Source: Psychroflexus sediminis (GTDB lineage Bacteria > Bacteroidota > Bacteroidia > Flavobacteriales > Flavobacteriaceae). Taken from it: a stretch of DNA of 64,000 bases. This document shows, piece by piece, positions 43,705 to 52,591 of the stretch. The notes beneath the pieces are model-generated. The model saw only the letters and a program-made list of their open reading frames with translations, did not search any database and was not told the origin of the DNA. The translations under genes were made by a program, and so were the position numbers. The stretch covers positions 117,446 through 181,445 of the forward strand of contig NZ_FNCW01000003.1 of assembly GCF_900099815.1 (NCBI RefSeq), written 5' to 3'. Numbering within the stretch: the stretch's first letter is position 1; each line of letters starts with the position of its first letter.

Positions 43705-44220
43705 ACCCTTGTCAGTTCGAGCTTGCCTGCGTTAAATTGGAAGGCAGGTGTACCGACAGTTTTCGTCGGGACGTATCGAAATGACCTTATCGAGAAGTGG
43801 CTTCGATACAATTCTCCTATCGTCGAATCACTCAGCCACCAGTCTTTGTCAAAAGTCAAGGGTGAAGAGTGAGCAGAAGAGCCAGGAGCCAGGAAACAGG
43901 ACGTAACTTGGATACAATTCTCCTATCCTTAACGTCTTGTTCTTCGTCAAAGTCATCGTCTAAGTCTTCGTCATGGTCTTTGTCTTCATCTTCGTCTTCA
44001 TCTTCGTCTTGGTCTTCGTCTTCGTCCAGGTCTTCGTTCCTAAACCAAAAATCAGCAATCAAAAATCCCCAATCCTCAATCTACAATCCATAATCTCCAA
44101 TCCTCGAACTTACTTCCTTGCTCTATGTTCTTTTCTCTGTTTTCATAAACCAAAAATCAGCAATCAAAACTACTCACTACCAACTTACTACTTCCTGCCA
44201 CTTAATTTTTTTCCGTAAAT
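43705..44220. repeat. Repeat spacer with GTCTTC microsatellite
   Basis: Contains one TTCGATAC/CGAAATG block (43715-43835), the TTTGTCAAAAGTCAAGG word and a degenerate microsatellite of GTCTTC/GTCATC/GTCTAA hexamers (about 43935-44035). AATC words and the CTCTATGTTCTTTTCTCT word follow. The antisense of the microsatellite would read poly Asp/Glu; I do not regard it as a gene. Confidence 0.7.
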
Positions 44221-44249
44221 TCAGCACCAAAATCTAAACGCTCCACACC

Positions 44250-46340
44250 ATGAAAGGACTTCTTTTCAGTTTCTGTTTAATCCTCAGTCTGAGCTTACAG
44301 GCCCAGGACCTTACCGGTTATAGCCCGGAAGGCGCCAAAACACAACTTCAACTCGAAGCTCAGTTTCGGGAAAGCATAGACAACACCCGCTTCAAATCCC
44401 ATCTCAAAACCCTGACCAAAAACCCGCATATCGCCGGAACGCCAGCCAACGAGAAGGTGAAAGACTACATCGTGGAAAGCATGCGTCAGGCCGGGCTGCA
44501 GGTGGAAACCTACCCTTACGACGTCTATATGAGCACGGGGCCCGGCGAGTCTCTGGTAGAAGTCATTACGCCAGAGGCGGTGATTTTGGAACAGCAGGAA
44601 AAGCCACTGACCGAAGATCCCTATTCCAGTCACCCCGAACTGCTTAAAGGCTGGAATGCCTACTCCGGAAGCGGCGACGTGACGGCGGAGGTGGTGTATG
44701 CCAATTACGGCACCAAGGCCGATTTTGAACAGCTGGAAGAACTCGGGGTATCGGTGAAGGATAAAATCGTCATCGCCCGTTACGGGGGGAACTTCCGGGG
44801 CTATAAAGCCAAATTTGCCGAAGCTCACGGCGCTGCCGGACTTATTATTTATACCGATCCTAAAGATTCAGGATTTACCCGCGGCCTGGTGTTCCCGGAA
44901 GGGGTGTATTACAACGAAACCGGTATTCAACGCGGGTCATTGCTCACTGCCGACTGGACCGGCGATCCCCTAACACCTTACGAACCGGCTTTGCCACTGG
45001 ATCATAAAGACTCCCCCGAGCGACTCGACCCGACAGACGCTGGATTGCATACGATTCCCGTCACGCCCATTTCCTACGGGGCGGCCGATAATATCTTTAA
45101 GCATATGCAGGGCGATGCCGTGCCTAAAAACTGGCAGGGCGGTTTGCCGTACACCTACAGACTTCAGGGCGGACCCGATTTGAAAGTCAGGCTGAAAGTG
45201 GAGCAGCCCAAAGAGTTTACCGAGGTTTACAATGTGGTGGGTACACTGAAAGGCAAAACCCATCCCGACGAGTGGATTATCCTGGGATGCCATTACGATG
45301 CCTGGGCCTTTGGCGCCACCGATCCCAATTCGGGCACCGCCATGCTGCTGAGTCTTTCCGAAACCTTGGGCGAGATGGCCAAAAACGGTAAGCGTCCGAA
45401 GCGTTCCATCCTCATTGCGCATTGGGATGCCGAAGAGCATGGTGTGATTGGGTCCAGCGAGTGGGTGGAGCAGTTTAAGGACGAGCTCAAAGCCAAAGCC
45501 GTGGCCTATATCAACCTCGACGGCGCAGTGTCGGGTAAGAATTTCGGAGCAGCGGCCTCGCCAAGCCTTAAAACCGTCCTTGCTCAGGCGACCAAAAATG
45601 TCGATTATCCGTATACCGACGAAACGGTTTACGAACACTGGTCCAAAGACAAGGAGACCCCAGGCATAGGTAACCTGGGTGGCGGCTCAGATCACATCGC
45701 GTTCTACATGCATGCCGGGGTGCCCTCCCTCAGTGGGGGTGCCAGCGGTCCGACCCTTTACCATACCAACTACGACGATTTCTTTTTTTACGAAAACTTC
45801 GTCGATCCCGAGTTCCAGATGGGACCTACCGTGGAAGCGGTCATGGGAACCCTCAGTCTGCGTCTGGCCAACGCGGCTTTACTGCCTTACGATGTGGTGA
45901 AGTATGCGACAGATTTGGATGCCCACTTCACTCATGCCGAAGTACAGGTGAAGGAGTTTTATCCTGATTTTGCCGGGTTTAAGGCTTCCACAGCAGCGAT
46001 AGCCAGCCTGGAAGCTTCTGCTAACCTGGTGGCGAAAGCCGTTGCGGAACAGCTTGAAAGTCAGTCGATCAGCAAAGAGGAAGCGAAAGCACTGAATGCG
46101 AAGCTGCTGGCTTTGGAAAAAAGCTTTTTATATCCCGAAGGCATGCCTTACGGCGACTGGTATAAATCCCTGTATGCCTCTTCAGATCCCTTTAGCGGCT
46201 ACGCTTCCTGGATTCTGCCGGGTATACAGTACCAGATCGAAATGCAGAACAAGGACAGGCTTTCCCAATGGGATGACATTTATGCCCAGGCCATTAGAGA
46301 TTTGGATCAGAAGCTGGTGGATATCCTGGTGGAACTTTAA
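44250..46340 (+). CDS. Secreted M28 metallopeptidase, PSMA/glutamate carboxypeptidase II-like
   Basis: A 696-residue enzyme with a signal peptide (MKGLLFSFCLILSLSLQAQ). The domain order matches glutamate carboxypeptidase II: an N-terminal segment, a PA domain (VVYANYGTKADFEQLEELGV; KIVIARYGGNFRGYKA), the M28 dizinc core with His and Asp in ILGCHYDAWAFGATDPNSG, Glu-Glu in HWDAEEHGVIGSSEW, Asp in YINLDGAVSG and His in PTLYHTNYDD, and a C-terminal transferrin-receptor-like dimerisation domain (LEKSFLYPEGMPYGDWYKS). It is predicted to remove C-terminal acidic residues from peptides in the periplasm or outside. GC-rich compared with its flanks. Confidence 0.92.
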   Translation: MKGLLFSFCLILSLSLQAQDLTGYSPEGAKTQLQLEAQFRESIDNTRFKSHLKTLTKNPHIAGTPANEKVKDYIVESMRQAGLQVETYPYDVYMSTGPGESLVEVITPEAVILEQQEKPLTEDPYSSHPELLKGWNAYSGSGDVTAEVVYANYGTKADFEQLEELGVSVKDKIVIARYGGNFRGYKAKFAEAHGAAGLIIYTDPKDSGFTRGLVFPEGVYYNETGIQRGSLLTADWTGDPLTPYEPALPLDHKDSPERLDPTDAGLHTIPVTPISYGAADNIFKHMQGDAVPKNWQGGLPYTYRLQGGPDLKVRLKVEQPKEFTEVYNVVGTLKGKTHPDEWIILGCHYDAWAFGATDPNSGTAMLLSLSETLGEMAKNGKRPKRSILIAHWDAEEHGVIGSSEWVEQFKDELKAKAVAYINLDGAVSGKNFGAAASPSLKTVLAQATKNVDYPYTDETVYEHWSKDKETPGIGNLGGGSDHIAFYMHAGVPSLSGGASGPTLYHTNYDDFFFYENFVDPEFQMGPTVEAVMGTLSLRLANAALLPYDVVKYATDLDAHFTHAEVQVKEFYPDFAGFKASTAAIASLEASANLVAKAVAEQLESQSISKEEAKALNAKLLALEKSFLYPEGMPYGDWYKSLYASSDPFSGYASWILPGIQYQIEMQNKDRLSQWDDIYAQAIRDLDQKLVDILVEL

Positions 46341-47050
46341 AACGGTGCAGTGGTGAAATAGTAATTTGGAGATGTGGTGGTATGGTCAGGTGATCAACTG
46401 GTCAACGGATTTAATTTAATCAGGCCATAAGAATGATGTATGCTTTTGCCTTTGGCCTTAAGCTTTTGGCTCGTTCAATGGTTGTTTGTTGCTAGTAAAT
46501 CACACTTCCTGGTTCGTTATTCGTTTTTCGTGCCAGTGTCTTGTGATTCGTTCCTCGTTTGTCGTGTCTCTTTGTTCTATGCTCCCTGTTCTTCTCTATA
46601 TTTTTACTCACTACTCACTAATCACTACTCCTGTCGTGTCTCGTGATTTGCGAACAGTGGCTTCGATACGATTCTCCTGTCGTCGAATCACCTACCTGAA
46701 TGCCTTGGCAGGCAGGCTCAGCTACCAAGTTCTAATTGGTCATTGAGTGTCCGCCCGCAGGCGGGTGTATCGAAATGACCTCTGTGGAGTAGTGTTGAGA
46801 TGTCAGTTTTTGTCAGTTCGATCTTGCCTGCGTGCCCGCCTGAGGCAGGCAGGTGTCCCGACACTTTTCTCGGGATTGTATCGAGAACTCGACCTTGCCT
46901 GAGGTATTTTCTAGTGACCCAATGCTTTTAGACTAAAACACTTCTCGATACGATTTATTTGCTTTTGGAAAGCAAGTAAATCACTCGAAGTGAAAGGCTT
47001 AGACACCAGCCTTTGTCAAAAATAAAGGGTGAGCAGAAGAACCAGGAGTC
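46341..47050. repeat. Composite repeat spacer
   Basis: No gene. Contains GGTGATCAACTGGTCAAC words (46385-46410), short words related to CACTACTCACTAATCACTAC and GTGATTCG (46540-46640), TTCGATAC/CGAAATG blocks (46655-46790) with GGCAGG hairpins, and the TTTGTCAAAAATAAAGG word (47011) leading into KRFALRGG copy C. Confidence 0.65.
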
Positions 47051-47059
47051 ACGAAACAC

Positions 47060-47340
47060 GATTATTCTAGAATCCAATTAAACAAAATCTCGGTAAAACT
47101 AAAGCTTTCATTCTTTTTTGCATCGCCCAAAAAAGAATCAAAAAACGCTAGGCTTATTTTTATGTCTTTGAAAACTACAAAAGTGGCTCCCCCTCGCAAA
47201 GCAAACCGTTTCACTAGTGCTTTGCTCCTCATCCTAGCTTCACCACTTTCTTGTTTTCTTACATCCATAAAAAGTAGGCCCTTTTTAAGATTCTGATTTG
47301 AAATTATTATTCTTTATTTCATCATTAGTCTTTGTCAAGG
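47060..47340 (-). repeat. KRFALRGG repeat element, copy C
   Basis: The third copy of the dispersed element, closest to copy A. It has the same TTCTAGAA left end, GCAAAGC/GCTTTGC core and CATCATTAGTCTTTGTCAAGG right end, with the TTTGTCAA word on both sides. Confidence 0.75.
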
Positions 47341-47640
47341 CTGAAGAGTGAAGCATGAACGGCAACCAAGTATAAGTTGGTTATTGAGCCTGCCCGAATG
47401 CCTTTGGCAGGCGGGTGTACCGACAGTTTTCGTCGGGATGTATCGAAATGACCTTATCGAGACGTGGCTTCGATACAATTCTCCTATCGTTATCGTCTTC
47501 GTCAAAGTCTTAGTTTTTAATCAGCAATCAGAAATCAAAAATCCCCAATCCCCAATCCCCAATCTCCAATCCCACCCAGGTTATTCTGTTGATACATAGC
47601 TAATTTCAATACCATAAACGCTAACTATCAGAAAGCCTTA
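47341..47640. repeat. Repeat spacer before katG
   Basis: One TTCGATAC/CGAAATG block containing CCGACAGTTTTCGTCGGG (47411-47428), then GTCTTCGTCAAAGTC and AATC-rich words (47520-47575). No gene. Confidence 0.6.
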
Positions 47641-47664
47641 TGCTCTTATCAAAAACTATAATTT

Positions 47665-47701
47665 TCAAACGTTTGAGGAATAGATTTCGCAGCTAAATTT
47701 G
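47665..47701 (+). promoter_or_regulatory. katG promoter (TTTG-N18-TAAATTTG) with overlapping palindrome
   Basis: The -7 box TAAATTTG (47694-47701) and -33 TTTG (47672-47675) match the Bacteroidota sigma-70-type promoter at near-ideal spacing. A perfect 12-bp palindrome TCAAACGTTTGA (47665-47676) covers the -33 element and could be an operator. Confidence 0.7.
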
Positions 47702-47727
47702 TGGTTCAAATTAAATAAATTAGACCT

Positions 47728-50049
47728 ATGAAAAATTTTATAATCGCTACATTCAGTTTGTTTACAGTTGCTGTGTTTGCACAACAGAGCGCTGAAGCTG
47801 AGTACAAGACCTGTCCTGTTACAGGAATCCGCATCAAGGTGAAAGACGGTGAAAATCCTCACGCCAAGATGAAGGCCAAAACAGTCGAGGTGGAAACCGA
47901 ATCTGCACCGACCAAAAGAACCGGTGGAAAAGACTGGTGGCCCAATAGTTTAGACCTGAGCGTTTTAAGACAGCATACGGCGAAGTCCAATCCGATGGAC
48001 GAAGACTTCGACTACCGTGAAGCTTTTGCTGCTTTGGATTACGAGCAGCTTAAAGCCGATTTAGTTGAAGTGATGACCACGTCTCAGGACTGGTGGCCAG
48101 CCGATTACGGGCATTACGGGCCGTTTTTTATTCGGATGTCCTGGCACAGTGCCGGAACCTACCGGACTGCAGATGGCCGCGGAGGTTCACGGGATGGTCA
48201 ACAGAGGTTTGCGCCCATCAACTCCTGGCCGGATAACGCGAATCTGGATAAAGCGCGACGATTACTTTGGCCGGTCAAGCAGAAGTACGGCAGGAGTTTA
48301 TCCTGGGCAGACCTGATGATTTTGGCGGGAACGGTTGCTTATGAAGATATGGGACTGGAGATTACCGGATTTAGTGGGGGTCGTGAAGATACCTGGGAGC
48401 CTGCCAGCACTGTGTACTGGGGACCGGAAGATGAAATGCTGGCCAACGACAAACGCTACGACGAGGAAGGTAACCTGGAGCGTCCCCTGGCAGCCGTACA
48501 AATGGGACTGATTTACGTGAATCCGGAAGGACCTGACGGAAAACCGGATCCGGCTCTGGCAGCAGCCGGTATTCGTGAAACCTTCGGTCGTATGGGAATG
48601 AACGACAAGGAGACGGTAGCATTGATTGCCGGAGGGCATACCATTGGCAAGTCACACGGTGCGGCCTCGGCCTCGCATGTGGGACCCGAACCTGAGGCAG
48701 CAGCCATTGAAAATCAGGGATTAGGCTGGATGAGTTCATACGAGTCTGGTAAGGCAGAACATACCATCACCTCCGGACTGGAAGTGATCTGGACCAAAAC
48801 TCCGGCAGAATGGAGTCAGGGTTATTTCAAGTCGCTGTTTGAAAACGAATGGGAACTGACGAAAAGCCCGGCAGGAGGATACCAGTGGATCGCTAATGAG
48901 GCGGAAGCTAACTATCCCGATGCGCATATCGAAGGCAAGTTTCATAAGCCAACCATGTTTACGACCGATCTGACTATGATTAAGGATCCTGGATTTTTAA
49001 AGATTTCTAAATTCTTTTATGAAAACCCGGAAGAATTCAACAAGGCCTTCGCCGATGCCTGGTTTAAACTCACCCACAGAGATATGGGGCCTAAATCCAC
49101 TTACATAGGTCCAGAAGCACCTACCAAAGATTACATCTGGCAGGATCCGATTCCGGAAGCGGATTACGACCAGATTACGGCAGCGGATATCGATGCGTTA
49201 AAGTCAGATATTTTAAACTCAGGCTTAACCACTTCAGAACTGGTGATTACCGCCTGGAATTCAGCCTCTACCTACAGAGATTCAGACCGCAGAGGAGGAG
49301 CCAATGGGGCCAGAATCCGATTGGAGCCTATGCGCAACTGGGAAGCCAATAATCCCAAGCAATTGGATAAAGTCTTGGCTAAATACGAGGCTATTCAGAA
49401 GGAATTCAATGAGAAGCATTCCAGCAAAAAAGTATCTATTGCCGACCTGATTGTGCTTGGAGGTAATGCCGCAATTGAAGTTGCCGCTGAGAAAGCTGGA
49501 TATACCGTAGCAGTTCCCTTCACCCCGGGAAGAACCGATGCTTTACAGGAACAAACCGATGTGGAATCCATGGAATTGCTCAAGCCTATGGCAGACGGAT
49601 TTACCAACTACCAGGGCAAGCGTTACACGCTGACCACGGAAGAACTGCTGGTAGATAAAGCACAGTTACTGACGCTTACCGCTCCTGAAATGACCGTTTT
49701 GGTGGGAGGAATGCGAGCTTTAGGCGCTAATTATGACAATACGGAACACGGTATTTTTACCGAAAGAGCAGGGGAACTAACCAACGACTACTTTGTAAAC
49801 TTACTGGATATCAACAACAAGTGGGAAGCCAAAGATGAGTTCAGACGTGTATTTATTGGAAAAGACCGAGCAAGCAATGAGGTCAAATGGACGGCTACCC
49901 GCGCCGATTTAATATTCGGTTCCAACTCAGAGTTAAGAGCCATAGCGGAAGTCTATGCAACGGCAGATTCAAAAGAAAAATTCGTCAACGACTTTGTCGA
50001 GGCCTGGTCCAAAGTCATGGAACTCGACCGTTTTGATGTGAGAATGTAG
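47728..50049 (+). CDS. katG: Catalase-peroxidase KatG with signal peptide
   Basis: A 773-residue bifunctional haem enzyme that destroys hydrogen peroxide. The Met-Tyr-Trp adduct and active-site residues are all present: distal Arg 136/Trp 139/His 140 in [14 protein letters not shown], Tyr 263 in LIYVNPEGP, Met 289 in TFGRMGMND, and proximal His 304 in [13 protein letters not shown] complete N-terminal haem domain and C-terminal haem-less domain ([21 protein letters not shown]) are seen. The N-terminus has a signal sequence ([22 protein letters not shown]), so this is an exported KatG, like KatP, rather than the cytosolic form. Own promoter and terminator. Confidence 0.97.
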   Translation: MKNFIIATFSLFTVAVFAQQSAEAEYKTCPVTGIRIKVKDGENPHAKMKAKTVEVETESAPTKRTGGKDWWPNSLDLSVLRQHTAKSNPMDEDFDYREAFAALDYEQLKADLVEVMTTSQDWWPADYGHYGPFFIRMSWHSAGTYRTADGRGGSRDGQQRFAPINSWPDNANLDKARRLLWPVKQKYGRSLSWADLMILAGTVAYEDMGLEITGFSGGREDTWEPASTVYWGPEDEMLANDKRYDEEGNLERPLAAVQMGLIYVNPEGPDGKPDPALAAAGIRETFGRMGMNDKETVALIAGGHTIGKSHGAASASHVGPEPEAAAIENQGLGWMSSYESGKAEHTITSGLEVIWTKTPAEWSQGYFKSLFENEWELTKSPAGGYQWIANEAEANYPDAHIEGKFHKPTMFTTDLTMIKDPGFLKISKFFYENPEEFNKAFADAWFKLTHRDMGPKSTYIGPEAPTKDYIWQDPIPEADYDQITAADIDALKSDILNSGLTTSELVITAWNSASTYRDSDRRGGANGARIRLEPMRNWEANNPKQLDKVLAKYEAIQKEFNEKHSSKKVSIADLIVLGGNAAIEVAAEKAGYTVAVPFTPGRTDALQEQTDVESMELLKPMADGFTNYQGKRYTLTTEELLVDKAQLLTLTAPEMTVLVGGMRALGANYDNTEHGIFTERAGELTNDYFVNLLDINNKWEAKDEFRRVFIGKDRASNEVKWTATRADLIFGSNSELRAIAEVYATADSKEKFVNDFVEAWSKVMELDRFDVRM

Positions 50050-50076
50050 TGGATTGTTTTTTAATTTTTATTCAGG

Positions 50077-50102
50077 AAAAGCTCTGCAGTTGCAGGGCTT
50101 TT
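50077..50102 (+). terminator. Terminator after katG
   Basis: Stem AAAAGCTCTGCA with TGCAGGGCTTTT (one G-U pair), followed by T's. Confidence 0.8.
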
Positions 50103-50104
50103 TT

Positions 50105-50456
50105 ATTTCTTAAATGTTCGTCCTGGTTCTTGTCTTAGTCTAATCCTTCGTCTTTAATCTAAAATCAGCAATCAAAAATCAAGGGCAAACAGTGAACAGA
50201 AGAACCAAGAGACACGAAACAGTACTTGGCTTCGATACGATTCTCCTTTCGTCGAATCACCTACCTGAATGCCTTGGCAGGCAGGCTCAGCTACTAAGTT
50301 CTAATTGGTCATTGAGTGTCCGCCTCAGGCGGATGTATCGAAATGACCTTATCGAGAAGTGGCTTCGATACGTCCCGACAGTTTTTGTCATCGTTTTGGT
50401 CTTCGTTTTAAATCAAAAATCAGCAATCAAAAATCCCCAATCTCCAATCCTACAAC
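50105..50456. repeat. Composite repeat spacer
   Basis: GTCTTAGTCTAATCC and AATCAGCAATC words, then AAGAGACACGAAACAG words, a TTCGATAC/CGAAATG block (50229-50385) with a CCTGAATGCCTTGGCAGGCAGG hairpin part, then AATC words. No gene. Confidence 0.65.
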
Positions 50457-50876
50457 CTAATTCAACTTTTTAGTTTTCACCAGCTTAATAATTGAGTACA
50501 GCAGAAAGCCGACCGGACCAAACATAAAGCAGAGTAGTAAACAAGGAATGATAAGGAAATGATTAATGTCGTGTTTTCGCGACTGATTCAGAATCCAGTT
50601 ACCGATGAGGAGGTCAAACACCAGATAGTGCACCCAGCCGGTCAGCACCGCCGCATCGGAGGTGAACATGGCTTTGATGCCTTCCAGCTTGCTGAACGAC
50701 TCCATATCAAAATTACCCAAACCTGTGATGACATAGACGAGGTAAACGACAGACATGGCCATGGAAAAGCCGTAAATCACAGGATTCCGCCAGGATTTGG
50801 AAGGAAAGAAGATAAGGATCAGCCAGGCGGGTAAGACGATGGTATTGACGATTTGAAAAACATCAGAAGCAGTCAT
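50457..50876 (-). CDS. ABA4-like (DUF4281) membrane protein
   Basis: A 139-residue membrane protein with four predicted helices and the ABA4/DUF4281 pattern: FQIVNTIVLPAWLILIFFPSK, YLVYVITG, the diagnostic AAVLTGWVHYLVFDLLIGNW (about 80-100) and CLLLCFMFGPVGFLLYSI. In plants ABA4 is needed for neoxanthin formation; bacterial homologues are thought to be carotenoid-related, but their function is unproven. Possibly relevant to a cell that also makes a retinal protein, but no carotenoid genes flank it here. The start ATG is at 50876. Confidence 0.88.
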   Translation of the reverse strand: MTASDVFQIVNTIVLPAWLILIFFPSKSWRNPVIYGFSMAMSVVYLVYVITGLGNFDMESFSKLEGIKAMFTSDAAVLTGWVHYLVFDLLIGNWILNQSRKHDINHFLIIPCLLLCFMFGPVGFLLYSIIKLVKTKKLN

Positions 50877-50929
50877 AGGTATAGATTTTAAAACCTAAAT
50901 GTACTGTTTTTTTGAAAATTCAGGAGAGA

Positions 50930-51255
50930 GGTGAGGTGATGAGTTGGTGAGTTTTTGAGTTGGTGATATGGTGAACTGGTGAGTTGGTGAACTGGTTCGT
51001 GTTTAGTTATTAGTTTCTCGTGGTTAGTTCCTTGCCCGTCGTGTATCGTGGTTCCTGGTTCTTTATTCCTTAATAGTTACTTGTTACTTGTTACTTGTTA
51101 CTCTTTACTTAATTGTCCTGTCTCCTGCATCGAAATTGGTTCATCGTTTGTCTTTTCTCTTTGCTCTTTTCTCTTTTTCCAGATTCTATATTCAAAAAAT
51201 AATTATTTCTACTCACTACTCACTACTCACCTGTGGTGTTTCCTGTTTCCTAATC
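50930..51255. repeat. Short-word repeat spacer
   Basis: Tandem GTGAGTTGGTGA/GTGAACTGG words (50932-50998), tandem TTACTTGTTACTTG (51073-51100), TTGCTCTTTTCTCTTT and CACTACTCACTACTCAC words. No gene. Confidence 0.65.
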
Positions 51256-51289
51256 CATTCAAATTTTAATATAATAATTCAAATCGAAT

Positions 51290-51360
51290 TAAAAATAAGG
51301 GGGTTTTCTATTTATAAACACATTAATTATATATTTACCTATACATAAATAGGGGGTAAG
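51290..51360 (+). promoter_or_regulatory. Upstream region of ald with paired AAATA-GGGGG motifs
   Basis: AAATAAGGGGG (51293-51303) and AAATAGGGGG (51347-51356) stand 54 bp apart, about five helical turns, within otherwise AT-only sequence. No TAnnTTTG box is seen. Possible regulator sites; not assigned. Confidence 0.3.
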
Positions 51361-51379
51361 TAAATAAAAACATAGTATT

Positions 51380-52465
51380 ATGAAAATAGGCGTACCAATT
51401 GAAATCAAAAACAATGAAAGTCGGGTGTCCATCACCCCCGCAGGTGCATTTGAACTTTCCAAAAGCAGGCATCAGATTTACGTTCAGACCCAGGCCGGCC
51501 TGGCCAGCGGTTTTACGGATCAGGATTACAGGGAAGCCGGGGCGGACATTTTACCTGACCTGGAGTCGGTTTATGAGAAGGCTGAAATGATTGTCAAAGT
51601 TAAAGAGCCTATCGAAAAGGAATACAGCCTGGTTAAAAAAGGTCAGATCATTTTTACTTATTTTCATTTTGCGTCCAGTCAGACACTCACTCAGGCTATG
51701 ATAGACTCCAAAGCCATCTGTATCGCCTACGAAACGGTACAGGACGAAGACGGAAGTTTACCTTTACTCACTCCCATGTCTGAAGTTGCCGGTCGTATGG
51801 CCACTCAGCAGGGCGCCAAATACCTCGAAAAGCCCATCCGTGGCAAAGGCATCCTTTTAGGGGGTGTTCCCGGGGTGACCCCGGGAAAGGTGCTGGTGCT
51901 GGGCGCAGGCGTGGTGGGGATACAGGCGGCCAAGATGGCTGCAGGTCTCGGTGCCCACGTCATTATTTTCGATATCAGCATGAAAAGACTTAGGTATGTC
52001 AACGATATCATGCCCAGTCATGTGGTCACCGCCTTTTCGAATGAATACAACATCAGGAAACACATCAAGACCGCCGACTTGATTATTGGGGCCGTGCTGA
52101 TAGCCGGTGCCAAAGCGCCTAAACTGATCACCAAAGACATGCTGAAGGACATGCAGCCTGGCACGGTGATGGTCGATGTGGCTGTTGACCAGGGCGGATG
52201 TTTTGAAACCACCCGACCAACCACTCACGAAAACCCAACCTATATCGTAGACGATGTGGTGCATTACTGCGTCACCAACATGCCCGGAGCAGTGCCTTAC
52301 ACCTCCACTTTAGCCCTGACCAACGTGACCTTCCCGTATATTATGGAAATCGCAAATAAGGGATGGAAAGAAGCCTGTGCCTCCAATCCAGCCTTGGCTA
52401 AGGGATTGAGCTTGGAGGAAGGCAAAATCATGTGTAAGGAGATTTTAAAAGCCGACCTGGTGTAA
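51380..52465 (+). CDS. ald: Alanine dehydrogenase
   Basis: Catalyses the reversible NAD-dependent deamination of L-alanine to pyruvate and ammonia. The protein has 361 residues, slightly under the usual ~370. The N-terminal catalytic domain has MKIGVPIEIKNNESRVSITPAG and the substrate region IIFTYFHFASSQTLTQAM (catalytic His in YFHFA). The NAD-binding GxGxxG is VLVLGAGVVGIQAAKMA. The C-terminal signature is VVHYCVTNMPGAVPYTSTLALTN. It starts at ATG 51380 and is apparently monocistronic, with an unusual G-run-containing upstream region. Confidence 0.95.
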   Translation: MKIGVPIEIKNNESRVSITPAGAFELSKSRHQIYVQTQAGLASGFTDQDYREAGADILPDLESVYEKAEMIVKVKEPIEKEYSLVKKGQIIFTYFHFASSQTLTQAMIDSKAICIAYETVQDEDGSLPLLTPMSEVAGRMATQQGAKYLEKPIRGKGILLGGVPGVTPGKVLVLGAGVVGIQAAKMAAGLGAHVIIFDISMKRLRYVNDIMPSHVVTAFSNEYNIRKHIKTADLIIGAVLIAGAKAPKLITKDMLKDMQPGTVMVDVAVDQGGCFETTRPTTHENPTYIVDDVVHYCVTNMPGAVPYTSTLALTNVTFPYIMEIANKGWKEACASNPALAKGLSLEEGKIMCKEILKADLV

Positions 52466-52591
52466 AGTGAACACGTCCAATTCTAATATCTCAATTCTGA
52501 CATCTCATATCTGATTAAGATAATTATTTCATGATATAGATTTAACCTGAGATACATCCAAATTTGAGTGCTTTAAACAAAAATTTCTGTC

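Noticed and set aside
43856..44062. Minus-strand ORF with a poly Asp/Glu segment
   Set aside because: It is the antisense of the GTCTTC hexamer tract and neighbouring repeat words; no start context, no conserved domain and composition dictated by the microsatellite.
44295..45638. Long minus-strand ORFs opposite the M28 peptidase (177 and 222 codons)
   Set aside because: Antisense shadows of a GC-rich, well-identified gene with signal peptide and all catalytic residues on the plus strand.
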